In this document: piece by piece, positions 17,258-24,833 of the stretch
Layout of the letters: every line of letters begins with the position of its first letter
Position numbering within the stretch: the stretch's first letter is position 1
Assembly: GCA_035477215.1 (NCBI GenBank)
Contig: DATIKU010000044.1
Location: forward strand, 62,001 to 126,000
From: Spirochaetota bacterium
GTDB lineage: Bacteria; Spirochaetota; UBA4802; UBA5368
Reading direction: 5' to 3'
Length of the DNA: 64,000 bases
Notes under the pieces: generated by a model
Databases searched by the model: none
What the model was told of the DNA's origin: nothing
The model's input: the letters and a program-made list of their open reading frames with translations, nothing else
Position numbers and translations under genes: made by a program

Positions 17258-18343
17258 TCAGCGCGGCGCGACCATCTCGTGAAAACGCCTGAAAAGATAG
17301 CGCGAGTCGCGCGGGCCGGGACTCGACTCTGGATGATACTGCACGCAGAACAGTGGAAGCCGCCCGTGTCTGAGCCCCTCGACGGTGTTGTCGTTCAGGT
17401 TGACATGGGTGATCTCGACGTCGTCCATGCCTTTCATTGACTCGAGGTCCACGGCGAAGCCGTGGTTCTGCGAGGTGATTTCCACCCGCCCCGTCTCGAG
17501 GTTTTTCACCGGCTGGTTCGCGCCGCGGTGTCCGAACTTGAGCTTGTAAGTGCGGCCGCCGAGGCCGAGCGCAATGAGCTGGTGCCCCAGGCAGATCCCG
17601 AAGCACGGAATCTCCTCTTTAACTATGTCGCGCACCAGCTTTTTCGCGTACTCCACGGCGTCGGGATCGCCGGGGCCGTTGGAGAGGAGCACGCCCTTCG
17701 CCCCGTCACCGATCGCCCTTTTCAGTGGGGTGTCGCCAGGGTAGACGGTAATCGCGAATCCCTCCTCGTCGAGGAGGCGCAGGATGTTCGTCTTCACGCC
17801 GAAGTCGTAGACCGCAATCGGCAGCCGCCCGGATGCGTCGCCGCCGAATTCATAGGGGCGTTCGCAGAAAACCCGCGAGGCGAGGTCGAGCCCGTCCATC
17901 TTCGAGAGTGCCATCAACCGTTCGAGCGCACCCGCGCGGTCAAGGAACAGACCGGCCCGCATGGCGCCCTTGTCGCGGATATGGCGGGTGAGGCGCCGGG
18001 TATCCACGCCCTCCATGGCGGCGATGCCGCCCTGTTTCAGGTATTCCGCGAGCGACATCGAGGCGCGAAAGTTGGAGTAGGTTTTGCTGTATTCCTTTAC
18101 GACGAAACCGGCGACCTGGATCTTCGCGGACTCTACATCGTCGGGATTTACTCCGTAATTACCGATCATCGGATAGGTCATGGCCACGATCTGGCCGCAG
18201 TACGAGGGATCGGTTAGCACCTCCTGGTAGCCGCTCATGGAGGTGTTGAAGACGACCTCCCCCAGGCTTTCCAGGTCGGCTCCGAACGGCTTCCCGGGGA
18301 ATTCTGTCCCGTCTTCCAGTATAAGATACGCTTGCGACTGCAT
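17258..18343 (-). CDS. carA: Carbamoyl-phosphate synthase small subunit
   Basis: 361 residues from MQSQAYLIL (18343); 18355 is an alternative five codons earlier. The N-terminal CPSase domain has FNTSMSGYQEVLTDPSY, and the C-terminal class I glutamine amidotransferase has the nucleophile in CFGICLGHQLIALGLGG and the His/Glu pair in QYHPESSPGP. It hydrolyses glutamine and passes ammonia to CarB for arginine and pyrimidine synthesis. carB is not in the window, so the subunits are encoded apart. Confidence 0.96.
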   Translation of the reverse strand: MQSQAYLILEDGTEFPGKPFGADLESLGEVVFNTSMSGYQEVLTDPSYCGQIVAMTYPMIGNYGVNPDDVESAKIQVAGFVVKEYSKTYSNFRASMSLAEYLKQGGIAAMEGVDTRRLTRHIRDKGAMRAGLFLDRAGALERLMALSKMDGLDLASRVFCERPYEFGGDASGRLPIAVYDFGVKTNILRLLDEEGFAITVYPGDTPLKRAIGDGAKGVLLSNGPGDPDAVEYAKKLVRDIVKEEIPCFGICLGHQLIALGLGGRTYKLKFGHRGANQPVKNLETGRVEITSQNHGFAVDLESMKGMDDVEITHVNLNDNTVEGLRHGRLPLFCVQYHPESSPGPRDSRYLFRRFHEMVAPR

Positions 18344-18512
18344 GTGTTCCCCCATTATCGATTGCGTCTGTAAGCCAATAAAACGCTATCGCCGCGCTGT
18401 CAAATATAATAAATACCGTGCAGAAAGACAACCATGTAAATTCCTGCCAAACGCTGAAATATCGACGCCGATACCATCCGGCGGAATGGGGGACAGGCGG
18501 TCGGTTGCCACG

Positions 18513-20030
18513 TCAGGGCCGGTACGACATGCCGAGCATCACAACATCCTCGCCGCCAGGCATCTCACTCATCTGGAGAAACGGCACGAGGGCGGCCTGA
18601 TCGCCGGTCGTCTCCCGGTTGTAAACGTCGTAGCCCGTACGCATAAAAAACGCGCCGGCGATGTCCGCAAGCTTTACCGCACCCAGCGCCGCAAGAAGAA
18701 GGCGGCCCCTGTCGCGATCATCGAAATAATATGCCGAGCACGCGCCCAGCGCCATCTCGGAAATAAAAAAACCCCATCCGGCGAGCCGACGCCCCTTGTA
18801 GAACTGACCACCGCCCGGAACCACGGCCGAGCAGAGCGCCGCGAAGGCGTCGCGATCTTCGAAGAAGGGCGGCAACGCCCCCGAGCGTGAAAACTGCGCG
18901 GCGAGCTGATCGAAATACGCGGCGCTGATGGTAAGCGGAGCCGTCGCCCACATAACTGCTTGCAGGCGCTGCATGTCGCGCGTCTTGTCGCCGTCGCGTT
19001 CCCAGGGGAAAAAATGGACGGAGAAGCCCGAGAGAAACGAGGGAAGCGAGAACTGAAGCGCCAGCACCGAGCCCGAAACGGCGAGCCCCGGCACGTCGGC
19101 CTTCGGGTCCCTGAAGCCCAGGTAGCCGGTAGCGAGGAATGCGCCGTACACGGGCAGACACGCGTTGCCGCCGGGATTGATGATACACGCGCCCTCGATA
19201 TAGCGCTTGCGCGGATCGGCGTCCTTTAAAAGCGTTGAACCCGCGCCGTACCGGGCGATCGTATTTTCCGAGATCCTTAGCGCGTATAGACTGGACCGCC
19301 CGCGCGCGTCCGGATAGATGGGAATGACGATCTTCGCCTCGGTGCCGGGCTTCGCCGATGGCATGCGCACCACGGATTCGTACCGCCCCGTAACGAGCAC
19401 CTCGACCGTACCATGGTCACGTGTGGGGTAGGTCCCCGCGCCGAGCCCGTGCCACTGTCCCGCCCCTATAAGATAGCGGTCTGAATCCAGGTGGGCGACA
19501 ACCGCCGCATTCACCGGAAGGCCTTCGTGAAGCGAGGCCGCGGCCTTCGCGAGTCTCAGAGGGATGTTCACCATGATGCGGCTCTCAAAGCGCACCACGC
19601 GCTCGAGATGTGCGAGATCACCCCGCCGCGGGACGACGCGCATGGTAGCCCCGTAAACCTCGCCCATGCGCGAAAGCGCGACCACCACGTAGAGATCCAC
19701 GTCGAGGAGGCGAGCCGCGCGTCCGTAAAAATCAGCTTCAGCCCCGCTCTCCGCGCCCCTGAAGGCCCATCGCAACTGGTGTTCCTCGACCGGGAGGAAC
19801 CGGCCGCAGCGGTCGAACGAGTCGCGAAGGGCGGCCGCGGATTCGATACCGAGCGCACCCAGCGCCGAGTCGGCCACGGGAAGCACGAAAACGGCGACGC
19901 CCCCGGAAGGGGGATTGACCCGCATCTCCGCAGCGCCGGCCATCGCTCCCGGAAGCGCTGCCAGCAATAGGAGTGCCGTCAGTATCGATGCAATGCGCGG
20001 CTGAATATATCGGGTACCCTTCATTGTCAT
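18513..20030 (-). CDS. Exported protein of unknown function with a C-terminal DUF5683-like segment
   Basis: 505 residues. A signal peptide (ALLLLAALPGAMAGAAE, cleavage about 33) is followed by a soluble region that resembles the GNA1162/CsgG-like lipoprotein fold: LDVDLYVVVALSRMGEVYGATMRV. Near residue 415 the motif VVPGGGQFYKGRRLAGWGFF, with small hydrophobic segments around it, matches the pattern of DUF5683-type envelope proteins. It shares this architecture with the gene just upstream (20 bp gap), so the two look like diverged tandem duplicates in one operon. Function unknown; an envelope location is inferred. Confidence 0.72.
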   Translation of the reverse strand: MTMKGTRYIQPRIASILTALLLLAALPGAMAGAAEMRVNPPSGGVAVFVLPVADSALGALGIESAAALRDSFDRCGRFLPVEEHQLRWAFRGAESGAEADFYGRAARLLDVDLYVVVALSRMGEVYGATMRVVPRRGDLAHLERVVRFESRIMVNIPLRLAKAAASLHEGLPVNAAVVAHLDSDRYLIGAGQWHGLGAGTYPTRDHGTVEVLVTGRYESVVRMPSAKPGTEAKIVIPIYPDARGRSSLYALRISENTIARYGAGSTLLKDADPRKRYIEGACIINPGGNACLPVYGAFLATGYLGFRDPKADVPGLAVSGSVLALQFSLPSFLSGFSVHFFPWERDGDKTRDMQRLQAVMWATAPLTISAAYFDQLAAQFSRSGALPPFFEDRDAFAALCSAVVPGGGQFYKGRRLAGWGFFISEMALGACSAYYFDDRDRGRLLLAALGAVKLADIAGAFFMRTGYDVYNRETTGDQAALVPFLQMSEMPGGEDVVMLGMSYRP

Positions 20031-20050
20031 TACTGTCCGCCGGCGCCCGC

Positions 20051-21553
20051 TCAGAACCGGTAGGTCACACGAACGCCGGGCGTGATATTGCCCTTGTCGA
20101 AAAGCAGCTCGGGAGCCATCGAAAACCGTTCCTCGTGCACCCTGCCCGCGCTGATGGAATGCCCGACTGAAAGAACATGCGCCACTTCGATAATTTTAAC
20201 GGCGCCGAGAGCGCCGAGGTAAACCCGGAGGCGCCCGGTGTCTCCTTTCGATTTTCGGTACGAATCGGTTCCCGCGTCGTAGCGCTGGGCGGACGAATAC
20301 TCGCGCAGGACCGAGTAGACCAGCGCGTTATTTAAGTGAAAATAAATGTAACCCCAGAAGCGGTGTCCCTTGTAGAAGTGCCCCCCTCCCCCCGACACCA
20401 TGGAAAGAAAGACCGCCGTCGGATTTCCCCCGATCACCGGCTGTGTTCCCTGGTAAAGGGAGGCGTCGCGCAAATACTGGTGCGCGAACGCGTCGACGAA
20501 AAGCGGAAGCCCCCCCGCGCACAGCATGTACAGGCCGAAGTTGTATCGCGCCGCGGTCTCGCGCGGAACGTCGCGTTTATCGCTTCGCAGGTCCTTCGGC
20601 CGGCGAAGCAGCCCGCTCGCCTCGAGGTAGAGCCATGGCGCCGCGTTCACGGCCCAGAGCGAAAGCCCCTCGAAGTCCCCGTAATGGTAGTATCCCAGCG
20701 GCGCCATGATCGGCATCGAGGCGCTCGCGGGAACGCTGAAAATCGCGGCGAGGATCGGGTCGGAATAACCCGGGTTCTGAAAAACGGTTTCCTCCTTCCG
20801 CGCCCGGTGCAGGTCGGCCATCCGCGCCGCCTCGTCCTGAAAGCCCGTCAGTATATAATCTCCCGCCCGCGGCGTAGCCGGCCCGATGCCCGTCACGCGG
20901 CCGTTTTCGTCTATTCGAACGCGTCCAGCGGTTTCGACCGTATACACGACATCGTCTTCCGGGGACGTGCGCGCCGGCCGGAACAGCTCGTACTCGCCGG
21001 CGCTCACCCCCGCGTCCCCCGGAACGGGGAACCCTCCCCTGCCGTCTTCGATCAGCGGCACCGAAAGCATGAAACGGGACAGGGCGCCGGCCAAGGCCAG
21101 TACGGCATGCTCTTCGCATATAAGTGAAAGCTCCCTTGCACCGAGCACGGCCGTGCCCTGGAACAGCTCGGCGCGATACCGGTACAGCATTTTTCCGAAA
21201 TACGGCGCGTCGATTCCATAGGCCTCGATCTCGATCGTGAGCGCGCTCCCCCTGTCGTCCACCCTGCCATGCAATAGAAGCGACACTCCCGCCGTCCGCG
21301 CAAACCTGATAATGCAGGCCTCGGCGTCGCACCCGTAACGGGACAGCTGGTCGGCGAGCAGATGTCGGTAGATCTGCTCGAACGCCCCGGACGAGCGCAG
21401 GGCCGCCGAGAGGCTTTCCGCAAGCATCTCCGCGATCCGCGCCCCGCGCGGGGACTTCGCCTCGATGCCGGCCATGGCCGCGATCGGCCGGGCGGCGAAT
21501 GCCGGTGTTACGCCCAATACGAGCAAAATCGCGATGGTGGATTCCATCGTCAT
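20051..21553 (-). CDS. Exported CsgG/TolB-N-like protein with a C-terminal DUF5683-like segment
   Basis: About 500 residues from the ATG at 21553, which gives a proper signal peptide (STIAILLVLGVTPAFAA); the open frame upstream to 21784 has no such signal. Residues 25-150 look like the CsgG/TolB N-terminal type: SLSAALRSSGAFEQIYR, then GCDAEACIIRFARTAGVSLLLHGRV, the pattern of proteins that bind at the outer membrane. The C-terminus has VSGGGGHFYKGHRFWGY, the counterpart of the motif in the downstream paralogue, and ends in a barrel-like TPGVRVTYRF. Its function is unknown. Confidence 0.72.
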   Translation of the reverse strand: MTMESTIAILLVLGVTPAFAARPIAAMAGIEAKSPRGARIAEMLAESLSAALRSSGAFEQIYRHLLADQLSRYGCDAEACIIRFARTAGVSLLLHGRVDDRGSALTIEIEAYGIDAPYFGKMLYRYRAELFQGTAVLGARELSLICEEHAVLALAGALSRFMLSVPLIEDGRGGFPVPGDAGVSAGEYELFRPARTSPEDDVVYTVETAGRVRIDENGRVTGIGPATPRAGDYILTGFQDEAARMADLHRARKEETVFQNPGYSDPILAAIFSVPASASMPIMAPLGYYHYGDFEGLSLWAVNAAPWLYLEASGLLRRPKDLRSDKRDVPRETAARYNFGLYMLCAGGLPLFVDAFAHQYLRDASLYQGTQPVIGGNPTAVFLSMVSGGGGHFYKGHRFWGYIYFHLNNALVYSVLREYSSAQRYDAGTDSYRKSKGDTGRLRVYLGALGAVKIIEVAHVLSVGHSISAGRVHEERFSMAPELLFDKGNITPGVRVTYRF

Positions 21554-21787
21554 TTTCCGGAGAATGGCGCATGTTGAGTCCTTTGTGGGAAGCATAACCG
21601 CACGAATAGTAGCCGCGTGCGGGTCGAACGCAAGCACTTTAACGGGGAACGACCAAAAGCATGCGGCCGAGCGATGTAAAATCCGCTTTACTTGCCACAG
21701 GCTCGCAGGCCATACTGTTTTCACGGGCCTGTGCGCTCGGCACGGAAAGCGGCGGAGGCCGGGAGAATCAGACACGGGAGGCATTGA

Positions 21788-22297
21788 ATGGATTCCATCG
21801 TCACCATGCGAAGGTTCAAATCGGTCGGCGATTTTCTAACCCGTTTGGCCGGGCTCTTTCGGGGGCCTCTTTTCATTTCGACCATTCTAAAAACTGACGG
21901 TCTGTTCCGTGAAAAAATCCTCCTAACCGTAACGCTCGCCAATAATTGTTATGCCTGAATGAGCATGCACTCCGCCGCGGGCCGGCGGCTCGGACTCACC
22001 GACGCACAGATTGAAGATCTCCTCACGCTCGATCCCCGGAAGTTCGACCACCGCGAATGGCTGGCCCTCAGATACGCGCAGGACCGCGCCTTCCTCGACG
22101 GGGCCGAGCCCGCCGGAAACTATGTCCGGGAATATCGCCGGCACTATACTGAGGCGGAACGCGCCAGAATATCCAAGCTCATTACCGCGATGCAGTTCGC
22201 CAACTACTGGAACAATACGTTCAGGAGGAGGCCGTGGAACAAATCCCGCGAGGGCTCGGCGATATCATGCCGGACGAAGGCCCAGCCCCGAAGTTAA
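21788..22297 (+). CDS. AhpD-like thiol/selenol peroxidase-family protein, predicted selenoprotein (in-frame UGA at 21956-21958)
   Basis: 169 residues if the UGA codon 57 is read as selenocysteine. The upstream ATG at 21788 has GGGAGG six bases before it, while the post-UGA ATG at 21959 has no ribosome site. Around the UGA the frame reads FREKILLTVTLANNCYA-U-MSMHSAAGRRLGL, which fits the AhpD redox motif exactly: Glu42, eleven residues, Cys54, two residues, Sec57, three residues, His61. The carboxymuconolactone-decarboxylase/AhpD fold continues with LTDAQIEDLL and ends FANYWNNTF. A SECIS-like hairpin follows the UGA, and selA, selB, selD and tRNA-Sec are in this window. Known AhpD reduces peroxiredoxins or peroxides. 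The alternative, a nonsense mutation, is less likely. Confidence 0.85.
21959..21991 (+). promoter_or_regulatory. Predicted bacterial SECIS hairpin just after the UGA
   Basis: CCGCCG (21972-21977) pairs perfectly with CGGCGG (21983-21988) around the loop CGGGC. The loop begins 19 bases after the UGA and has G as its second base, matching the published bacterial rule (apical loop 16-37 bases after UGA, a G in the first two loop positions). GAGC (21961-21964) can also pair with GCTC (21988-21991) to lengthen the stem, at the cost of one inner pair. SelB would bind here. Confidence 0.7.
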
Positions 22298-22665
22298 TGC
22301 TCGAGTATTTCGCCAAGGCGCACCCCGTGCACATGACCGGCATACCGGGTCGGTCGGAAGAGACATGTGCCACCGCCTTCGAACGGTTCCAGCCCGCGTC
22401 GCCCCGCAAAAAAAGGCTCTTCGCATGGGCCGTGGAAACCGGCAAGTCGAAATGCCCTAAATCATCAAGTTTTACCGCCGGCGGATCGACGAGCGCACAA
22501 GGGACCTGGGCGGGTCGAGAAGATCAAGAATTCCACCCTGCTTAGCATACCCTTCACCCGGGAGAACGGGGAGATCACGCCGACGATGAAAATAAAAAGA
22601 AAGTTATTGAGAAGAAATACGGCGATGTTATAGGTGCGATGTACCGTGACGTGGAGCGGGAATAA
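22234..22665 (+). pseudogene. Decayed long-chain acyl-CoA synthetase (FadD/ACSL family)
   Basis: No intact frame, but three blocks in different frames align with parts of this family. The first (GTG 22234, after AGGAGGAGG) has FERFQPASPRKKRLFAWAVE, the middle part of ACSL enzymes. The second and third give FYRRRIDERTRDLG then VEKIKNSTLLSIPFTRENGE and ITPTMKIKRK, the C-terminal end. One base added after KRK restores VIEKKYGDVIGAMYRDVERE and a TAA at 22663. About half of the enzyme, including the AMP-binding core, is missing. The remnant overlaps the 3' end of the AhpD-like gene, so the selenoprotein's last residues may also be altered. Confidence 0.7.
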
Positions 22666-22694
22666 TCGACATCACCGGAAAACGGCCCCCACAC

Positions 22695-23363
22695 ATGAAA
22701 GACAGGACGGATAAAACCGGAGCGCGCGGCGGACAGACCGCCGACGAGATGCCACAACGGCTACGGGCGCGGCTCTACCCGGTGGTACTCGATCTCTTCT
22801 CGCGAAGTGATTTCTACCGGGTAAACCTCCGGGAGATATCGAGGGAATCCGGTCTGTCAACCAGCACCATATACCGGTATTTCAGCTCCAAGGAGGAACT
22901 CCTCTTTACCATTCTCAACGAGAAGCTCTCGGAGATACGCGATCTGGTGCGCGTCCATATCCAGGGTCTCGAGAGCACAAAAGAAATATTGCGGAAGATA
23001 CTCTGGGTCACCATGGACTTCTACGACCGCAACCCCGGCGTCGCCATCACCTCGTTCATAACCGTCCCGATGCGAACATGGATGAGGGAGGAATCCTTCA
23101 TCCGCGAGGACGAGCGTAACGTGCTGGTCGAGATCGTGACCGCGGCACGCAGCCGCAAGGACATCGATCTCTCGATCGAGGTGCGCGAATTTTTCGACAT
23201 CTATTATATGATCTGCTACCGTTCGATCTATACCTGGTACTACCACGGCATGCGATGGAAGCTTGTCGACACCATCCCCGGTTTCTTCGAACGGATATGG
23301 CGCATGATCGCCCCGCCCGAGGGGCAGGATCGCGGCGCCGGCAAAAAGCACCCCCGGAACTGA
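22695..23363 (+). CDS. TetR/AcrR family transcriptional regulator
   Basis: 222 residues. The N-terminal HTH (about 22-70) has the family signature VNLREISRESGLSTSTIYRYFSSKEELLFTIL. The C-terminal ligand domain is divergent and Arg-rich. It follows the acyl-CoA synthetase remnant by 30 bp; TetR regulators next to fatty-acid activation genes are common, so it may once have controlled that gene. The ligand is unknown. Confidence 0.9.
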   Translation: MKDRTDKTGARGGQTADEMPQRLRARLYPVVLDLFSRSDFYRVNLREISRESGLSTSTIYRYFSSKEELLFTILNEKLSEIRDLVRVHIQGLESTKEILRKILWVTMDFYDRNPGVAITSFITVPMRTWMREESFIREDERNVLVEIVTAARSRKDIDLSIEVREFFDIYYMICYRSIYTWYYHGMRWKLVDTIPGFFERIWRMIAPPEGQDRGAGKKHPRN

Positions 23364-23415
23364 TCCTCCAAAGCATAAAAAATATTTCCCGTGCGTCGCC
23401 GCCGTGCTATACTCC

Positions 23416-24735
23416 ATGGCCATGGACCAACGCCGCCTGCACATCCTGAACGAAGCCCCGTACGCGGGAGGACCGGTCCTCTACTGGATGAGCCGTGAGC
23501 AGCGCGCCCGCGACAACTGGGCCCTAATTTACGCCCGCGAGAAGGCCATTGAATACCGCGCGCCGCTGGAGGTCTTCTTCTGCCTCTCGCCCGATTTCCT
23601 CGGCGCCGGGGAGGCCCAGTACGCGTTCATGCTCGAGGGGCTCAGGGAGGTCGAGGAGGACCTCCGTTTGCTCGGCATAGCCTTCACCGTCGAGCGCGGG
23701 GATCCCATGACCGCCGCCGCCGCATTTGTCGAAAAGATGAAGGCCGGGCTGGTGGTGACGGACTTCGATCCGCTGCGGATAAAGCTTCGCTGGCGCGATG
23801 GCCTCGCCGCGAAAAGCCGCGTCCCCGTACACGAGGTCGACGCCCATAACATCGTGCCCTGCCGCGTGGCCTCGCCTAAACTGGAATACGGGGCACATAC
23901 GCTCAGAAAAAAAATCCAGCGGCTCCTGCCCGAGTTTCTCCTGCCGTTTCCCGCGCTCAAGAAATTTGACGATCCCGGAGCGCGCCCGCCCGTGGACTGG
24001 AACCGCATGTTTTGCGGGGCGGCTAAATTCAGCATTAAGAGCGGTCCGCGCGCCGCGCGCCGCGCAATGCGGCGCTTCCTTGCCGGCGGTCTCGGGGACT
24101 ATTCGTGGGCCCGCAACGACCCGGCCCGCGACGGCCAGTCAGGCCTCTCTCCGTATCTGCATTTCGGCCAACTCTCGGCCCAGCGCCTCGCCCTCGAGGT
24201 CTCTCGCTCCCCGTTGCGCGGCAGGGACGACTACCTGGAACAGCTCGTTGTCCGCAGGGAACTTTCCGACAACTACTGCCTGTACAATCCGCGGTATGAC
24301 TCGTTGGAGGGAATACCCGGCTGGGCCAGGAAAACGCTCGACAAACATCGCGCCGACCGGCGCGAATTCGTCTATACCCGCGATGAACTCGAGCACGCGC
24401 GCACACACGATCCGCTCTGGAACGCCGCGCAGACGGGCCTGTTAAAGCTAGGGACGATGCACGGCTACCTTCGAATGTACTGGGCGAAAAAGATACTGGA
24501 GTGGAGCCAATCTCCCGAGGAGGCTTTCGAGACCGCCGTCATCCTCAACGACCGCTACCAGCTTGACGGGCGCGATCCGAACGGGTACGCCGGTATCGCC
24601 TGGAGTATCGGGGGTACGCACGACAGGCCGTGGGGCGAGCGGCCTGTGTTCGGCATGATCCGCTACATGAGTTTCAACGGCTGCAAGTCAAAGTTCAACA
24701 TACGCACGTACATCGAATCAATCGAAAACGCATAA
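23416..24735 (+). CDS. phr: Class II CPD deoxyribodipyrimidine photolyase
   Basis: 439 residues from 23416 (another ATG at 23422; a GTG at 23404). The N-terminus GGPVLYWMSREQRARDNWAL is typical of class II photolyases, as are YLHFGQLSAQRLAL, the FAD-site region VRRELSDNYCLYNPRYDS and the C-terminal GTHDRPWGERPVFGMIRYMS. The enzyme uses blue light and FADH- to split cyclobutane pyrimidine dimers. Its presence suggests the host meets light at least sometimes. It is followed by a terminator and converges on sppA. Confidence 0.95.
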   Translation: MAMDQRRLHILNEAPYAGGPVLYWMSREQRARDNWALIYAREKAIEYRAPLEVFFCLSPDFLGAGEAQYAFMLEGLREVEEDLRLLGIAFTVERGDPMTAAAAFVEKMKAGLVVTDFDPLRIKLRWRDGLAAKSRVPVHEVDAHNIVPCRVASPKLEYGAHTLRKKIQRLLPEFLLPFPALKKFDDPGARPPVDWNRMFCGAAKFSIKSGPRAARRAMRRFLAGGLGDYSWARNDPARDGQSGLSPYLHFGQLSAQRLALEVSRSPLRGRDDYLEQLVVRRELSDNYCLYNPRYDSLEGIPGWARKTLDKHRADRREFVYTRDELEHARTHDPLWNAAQTGLLKLGTMHGYLRMYWAKKILEWSQSPEEAFETAVILNDRYQLDGRDPNGYAGIAWSIGGTHDRPWGERPVFGMIRYMSFNGCKSKFNIRTYIESIENA

Positions 24736-24752
24736 GGTCCGGCGCGATAGTG

Positions 24753-24778
24753 CCGCACACCGGGATGGTGCGGTTTCT
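24753..24778 (+). terminator. Terminator after phr
   Basis: CCGCAC pairs with GTGCGG around a nine-base loop that can add one or two pairs, followed by TTTCTT. Confidence 0.6.
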
Positions 24779-24833
24779 TACCGCGCGTGGCGGGGTGGAA
24801 GATATTTCCCACCCGCCACCGCTCCGCCCGGGC

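Noticed and set aside
21959-22297. A short gene starting at ATG 21959
   Set aside because: It has no ribosome site and would start inside the AhpD motif; the upstream ATG at 21788 with GGGAGG and the perfect motif across the UGA explains it better.
22695-23363. TetR as an acyl-CoA synthetase regulator
   Set aside because: Plausible by position only; recorded in its entry and not claimed as a finding.
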